Of a stretch of 17,359 nt of DNA, positions 14,961 through 17,359 are shown one piece after another. How positions within the stretch are numbered: the first letter of the stretch is position 1; the number at the start of each line of letters is the position of its first letter. A model generated the notes under the pieces. It worked only from the letters and a program-made list of their open reading frames with translations. It was not told where the DNA came from and did not search any database. Origin of the DNA: an uncultured Planctomycetota bacterium (GTDB lineage: Bacteria; Planctomycetota; UBA1135; UBA2386). Both the position numbers and the translations under genes were made by a program. The stretch spans positions 1 to 17,359 of the forward strand of contig CAIYFF010000087.1 in NCBI GenBank assembly GCA_903925435.1, given 5' to 3'.

Positions 14961-15923
14961 TCATCCGTTGCGTCGTCCGCGACGGACGACCAGAACAAGT
15001 GCGAGAAGACTGACGAGTGACGCGCCCCCGACGATCGGAAGAGCGAGCGGTGAAGTGCGCTGCCACTCGGGCCAGGTGTAGAACACGAACTCGCGCAGCG
15101 CGGGTTCGAAGAACATTACGAGCACGGCCCCGATCGCAAGGAACGGGCCGAACGGGATCTTGGATTCGCGCGTGATCGCTTGCTGCAGCATGCCGCCCAC
15201 GGCTCCGAGCACGCAACCTAAGAAGAAGGTCCACAACGCGCCCTGCCAACCCAGGAATGCGCCAATCGCGCCGAGGAACTTGACGTCCCCAAATCCCATC
15301 GCGTCCTGCCGGAACAGCTTGCCGCCCAGCACATGGACCACGTAGCACGAGCCAAAGCCCACGGCCAGGCCAAGAGCGCTCGCAAGGATGCTGTCGAACT
15401 CCGGCGACAAACCGCTGCCGAGCGTGCCCGCATAGCCCGGTGCCAAGAACGCGACGAGCGTCGGCCCGAGCCACATCATCGGAATGTTGAGCGCATCGGG
15501 CAGGATGCGGTGATCCCAGTCGATGAACGAACTCGCGATCAAGAACGAGACGAACGTCGCATCGAAGATCGCAGGCAACAGCAGCGATGCATCCATCGCG
15601 CCCTGCAGCAGCAACGGTCCGTGCGCTGAAGGTCGCAACGCAACCAACACGAACATCACTGCCGTGAGCAACTCGACGAGCGGATAGCGGATCGAGATGC
15701 GCTGCTTGCAGCATCGCGAACGACCGCGCAGCAACAACCAACCCATCACGGGGATGTTGTCGCGCCACGAGATCTGCGCACGGCATTGCGGGCAGTGCGA
15801 GCGTCCGCCCAACGAGCGCTTCGTTGGATCCTCTTGCGGCAGTCGATAGATGACGACGTTGAGGAACGAGCCTATGCACGCGCCGAATCCGGCTGCGGCA
15901 AGCTCGTACGCAGGAAACGCCAT
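14961..15923 (-). CDS. Type IV prepilin peptidase / N-methyltransferase (A24 family)
   Basis: 320 aa polytopic membrane protein. CIGSFLNVVIYRLP (16-29) opens the N-terminal methyltransferase/zinc domain; cysteines are C44 and C47 (CPQC) and C71-C72 (RSRCCK). The usual pattern has CxxC at the second site; here S69 stands where the third Cys is normally found and C71 may replace it. The aspartyl protease residues are D135 in FIDWDHRILPD and D213 in GFGDVK. The enzyme cleaves leader peptides of type IV pilins or type II secretion pseudopilins and methylates the new N-terminus at the inner membrane. No pilin or secretion gene is seen nearby. The start at 15923 leaves the standard short N-terminus. 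OmpA/Pal-like lipoprotein follows 21 bp later. Confidence 0.93.
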   Translation of the reverse strand: MAFPAYELAAAGFGACIGSFLNVVIYRLPQEDPTKRSLGGRSHCPQCRAQISWRDNIPVMGWLLLRGRSRCCKQRISIRYPLVELLTAVMFVLVALRPSAHGPLLLQGAMDASLLLPAIFDATFVSFLIASSFIDWDHRILPDALNIPMMWLGPTLVAFLAPGYAGTLGSGLSPEFDSILASALGLAVGFGSCYVVHVLGGKLFRQDAMGFGDVKFLGAIGAFLGWQGALWTFFLGCVLGAVGGMLQQAITRESKIPFGPFLAIGAVLVMFFEPALREFVFYTWPEWQRTSPLALPIVGGASLVSLLALVLVVRRGRRNG

Positions 15924-16135
15924 CTTGAAACCGACCCACGATCGCCATGTGCGGCGAACACCAACAGAGATCCCGTCGCCGCGAATTGCGTAACGCTCGA
16001 CTCGCTGACCGGCGGTGAGCTGCGACTGGGAGGCGGAAGCTTACGAACGACCCCGAAGCTGTCCAGATGCAAGAAACAGCCATTTGGAGGCCGTCCGTGC
16101 ACAGTTATCAACAACCGGCCAAATCCGGGTCCGGG
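15924..16135 (-). other. 212-bp gap upstream of the prepilin peptidase
   Basis: No gene is recognised. ATTTGG(agg)CC at 16082-16092 can pair with GGCCAAAT (16117-16124), an 8-bp stem with a 3-nt bulge, just after the stop of the partial gene on the minus strand; GTTTCTT follows shortly after. It is at best a weak terminator. TTATCAACA (16105-16113) differs by one base from the DnaA-box consensus but is single. A promoter for the peptidase gene is expected here but not clear. Confidence 0.3.
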
Positions 16136-17359
16136 TCAGCGATCGAGCACGCGGACGGACAACAACTCCGGCAGCGGCTCACCGCCGCGAAGTTCTGCCT
16201 GCAGCCTCAGCCGAAGGAAGGAGCCGGCTGGCACATCGATGCGCTGCCCATCTGCGGCATCTCTCGGCGCCGACGCGCGGATCGGGTCCAAGTCCGGGAT
16301 GCCGCGGCGCAGCGGGTCGTGCGGAGCGAACTGCCATAGCGTTCGGATGCCCGCAGCACCGTTGCGGATGCGCAGGACCGTTGCGGGTCGATCGAACGGG
16401 AGTGCCAGGAACGGCGACCAACCCACCGCAGTCACGGCAGCGCCCTCTGGCAACCCGGGCTCGAGCCGAATGCGCACAGGAACGCACCCTGGAGGGACCG
16501 GGCTTGCGAGCAATCTGCCATTCTCGGTGGCAAGCACCGAGCCCGGCGGCACGGTGCCGGATACCCGGATCCACCCCGCCGAGACCAGCGCCACAGCCAC
16601 GGATCGCCCTTCCACCGCAGCCGCAATGCGGCCAGCGACGGAGATGCCGCTCGCCGCCGTCACGGTGAGCGACGCCTGCTCCGCCAAAATGCTCGGCTCG
16701 ACGAGGGCTGGAAGCGGCGGCATCGGGCGGTCTGGAGCCAGCGCCAGCAACGATCCCGCGATCGACGCATGGCCAACCGCAGACAACCGCACGGGACCGT
16801 CGCGGCAGTCCACATGGACGGTTACGCCGGCGGGGATGTCGATCGCAGAAAACTGGAAATGCGAGCCGTTCTCGACCCGAACGCTGCCGTCGCCAGGATC
16901 GAACGGATGGCCTGTCTTGAGCACGAGGTCGCGCGTTGGACGAAGGATCCCGAGCGCACCGTTGCCGGCCTCCTTGCGCACCAGCGGACGGACCGTGCGA
17001 CGGGCGGTCACTTCGAATGCAGGAGCGGCCAAGTCGGCATCGCTCCAGACCTGCGGGTCCTCCGCGGTCGGCCACTCGGCGACGGCCACCGAAACGCCAG
17101 CAACCACGTTGCACCAGACCACCTGCACCGGGGCCGCCCTGCCGGCGTAGTCCTGCAGCGCGGATGGTCCTGCCACGAGCCGAATGCCCATGAAGTCCTC
17201 GGGTTCGAGCGGGATCAGCCGATCGGTCCCCACCGTTCGCACCACGCTTCGGAACTCGAGTTCGACAGAGCAACCGCGGAACTCATCGGTCGGCTGCTTC
17301 GGCAAGAGCCGGACTGCCGTTGGCTCGATGCGCTCGATCTCTGACGGCGCTGCCCCTCG
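16136..17359 (-). CDS. Unrecognised beta-rich, probably exported protein (5' partial)
   Basis: The frame is open to the right edge, so the N-terminus is missing; 407 codons are visible. I do not recognise a catalytic domain. The sequence is rich in V, A, P and G with short alternating hydrophobic segments, as in beta-sheet or beta-helix proteins. RPTRDLVLKTGHPF, FSAIDIPAGVTVHV and LSAVGHASIAGSLLALAP resemble planctomycete surface proteins in which similar phrases precede glycine-rich repeats, but that repeat is absent here. The C-terminal half contains VPPGSVLATENGRLLASPVPPG and IRVSGTVPPGS-like repeats of the same idea. A TTG at 17305 could start it, but conserved-looking sequence continues upstream. 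It lies 212 bp before the prepilin peptidase gene. Role unknown. Confidence 0.7.
   Translation of the reverse strand, partial: RGAAPSEIERIEPTAVRLLPKQPTDEFRGCSVELEFRSVVRTVGTDRLIPLEPEDFMGIRLVAGPSALQDYAGRAAPVQVVWCNVVAGVSVAVAEWPTAEDPQVWSDADLAAPAFEVTARRTVRPLVRKEAGNGALGILRPTRDLVLKTGHPFDPGDGSVRVENGSHFQFSAIDIPAGVTVHVDCRDGPVRLSAVGHASIAGSLLALAPDRPMPPLPALVEPSILAEQASLTVTAASGISVAGRIAAAVEGRSVAVALVSAGWIRVSGTVPPGSVLATENGRLLASPVPPGCVPVRIRLEPGLPEGAAVTAVGWSPFLALPFDRPATVLRIRNGAAGIRTLWQFAPHDPLRRGIPDLDPIRASAPRDAADGQRIDVPAGSFLRLRLQAELRGGEPLPELLSVRVLDR

Noticed and set aside
16105..16113. DnaA-box-like TTATCAACA
   Set aside because: A single near-match without a cluster, AT-rich unwinding region or dnaA/dnaN neighbours does not support an origin.

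Overview
The window is GC-rich and gene-dense and most likely comes from a planctomycete (Planctomycetota). The best marker is the partial first gene, which carries a planctomycete-type cytochrome c (PSCyt1) domain. A DUF4212/VC_2705-type symporter pair, an EF-G paralogue, a suppressor-of-fused protein and a Kdo-kinase/heptosyltransferase pair fit a Gram-negative bacterium of that kind. I see no rRNA, tRNA, CRISPR array, transposase or phage gene. This looks like chromosomal housekeeping and accessory DNA, not a mobile island.

Layout. 1-1221 (+) is the 3' part of a cytochrome c / leucine-rich-repeat / YHS-like protein. It faces a Kdo/WaaP-family lipopolysaccharide kinase (1229-2014, -). That kinase is divergent from a family 9 glycosyltransferase (2152-3216, +), which overlaps by ATGA both a possible 29-codon upstream ORF (2066-2155) and a downstream Tsr3/DUF367-like protein (3213-3665). 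3695-5853 (+) is a two-gene sodium:solute symporter, with small and large subunits overlapping by 4 bp. A suppressor-of-fused protein (5899-6582, -) is divergent from endonuclease III (6688-7362, +).

From 7386 to the end every gene is on the minus strand. In transcription order from the right edge they are: a partial, unrecognised, probably exported protein (16136-17359); a prepilin peptidase (14961-15923); an OmpA/Pal-type lipoprotein (14292-14939); a divergent EF-G paralogue (12039-14078); an exported unknown protein broken by one extra base in a G5 run (10214-11927); and Lon protease (7386-9902).

The most interesting non-coding element is the 311-bp gap upstream of lon. On the lon-sense strand it can fold into a three-way junction closed by a perfect 10-bp stem, then a U-rich tract, then a second hairpin. 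Two of its hairpins have 13-bp stems and 20-nt loops, and both loops display the same 9-mer, GGGCAGGCA. I do not recognise it as a known riboswitch or housekeeping RNA. It is the best candidate here for something undescribed, possibly a lon leader or a small RNA.

Other points of note are the bacterial Tsr3-like protein, the EF-G paralogue with a degenerate G4 motif (THLD for NKxD), the endonuclease III with an incomplete cysteine cluster, and the homopolymer frameshift at 10751-10755.
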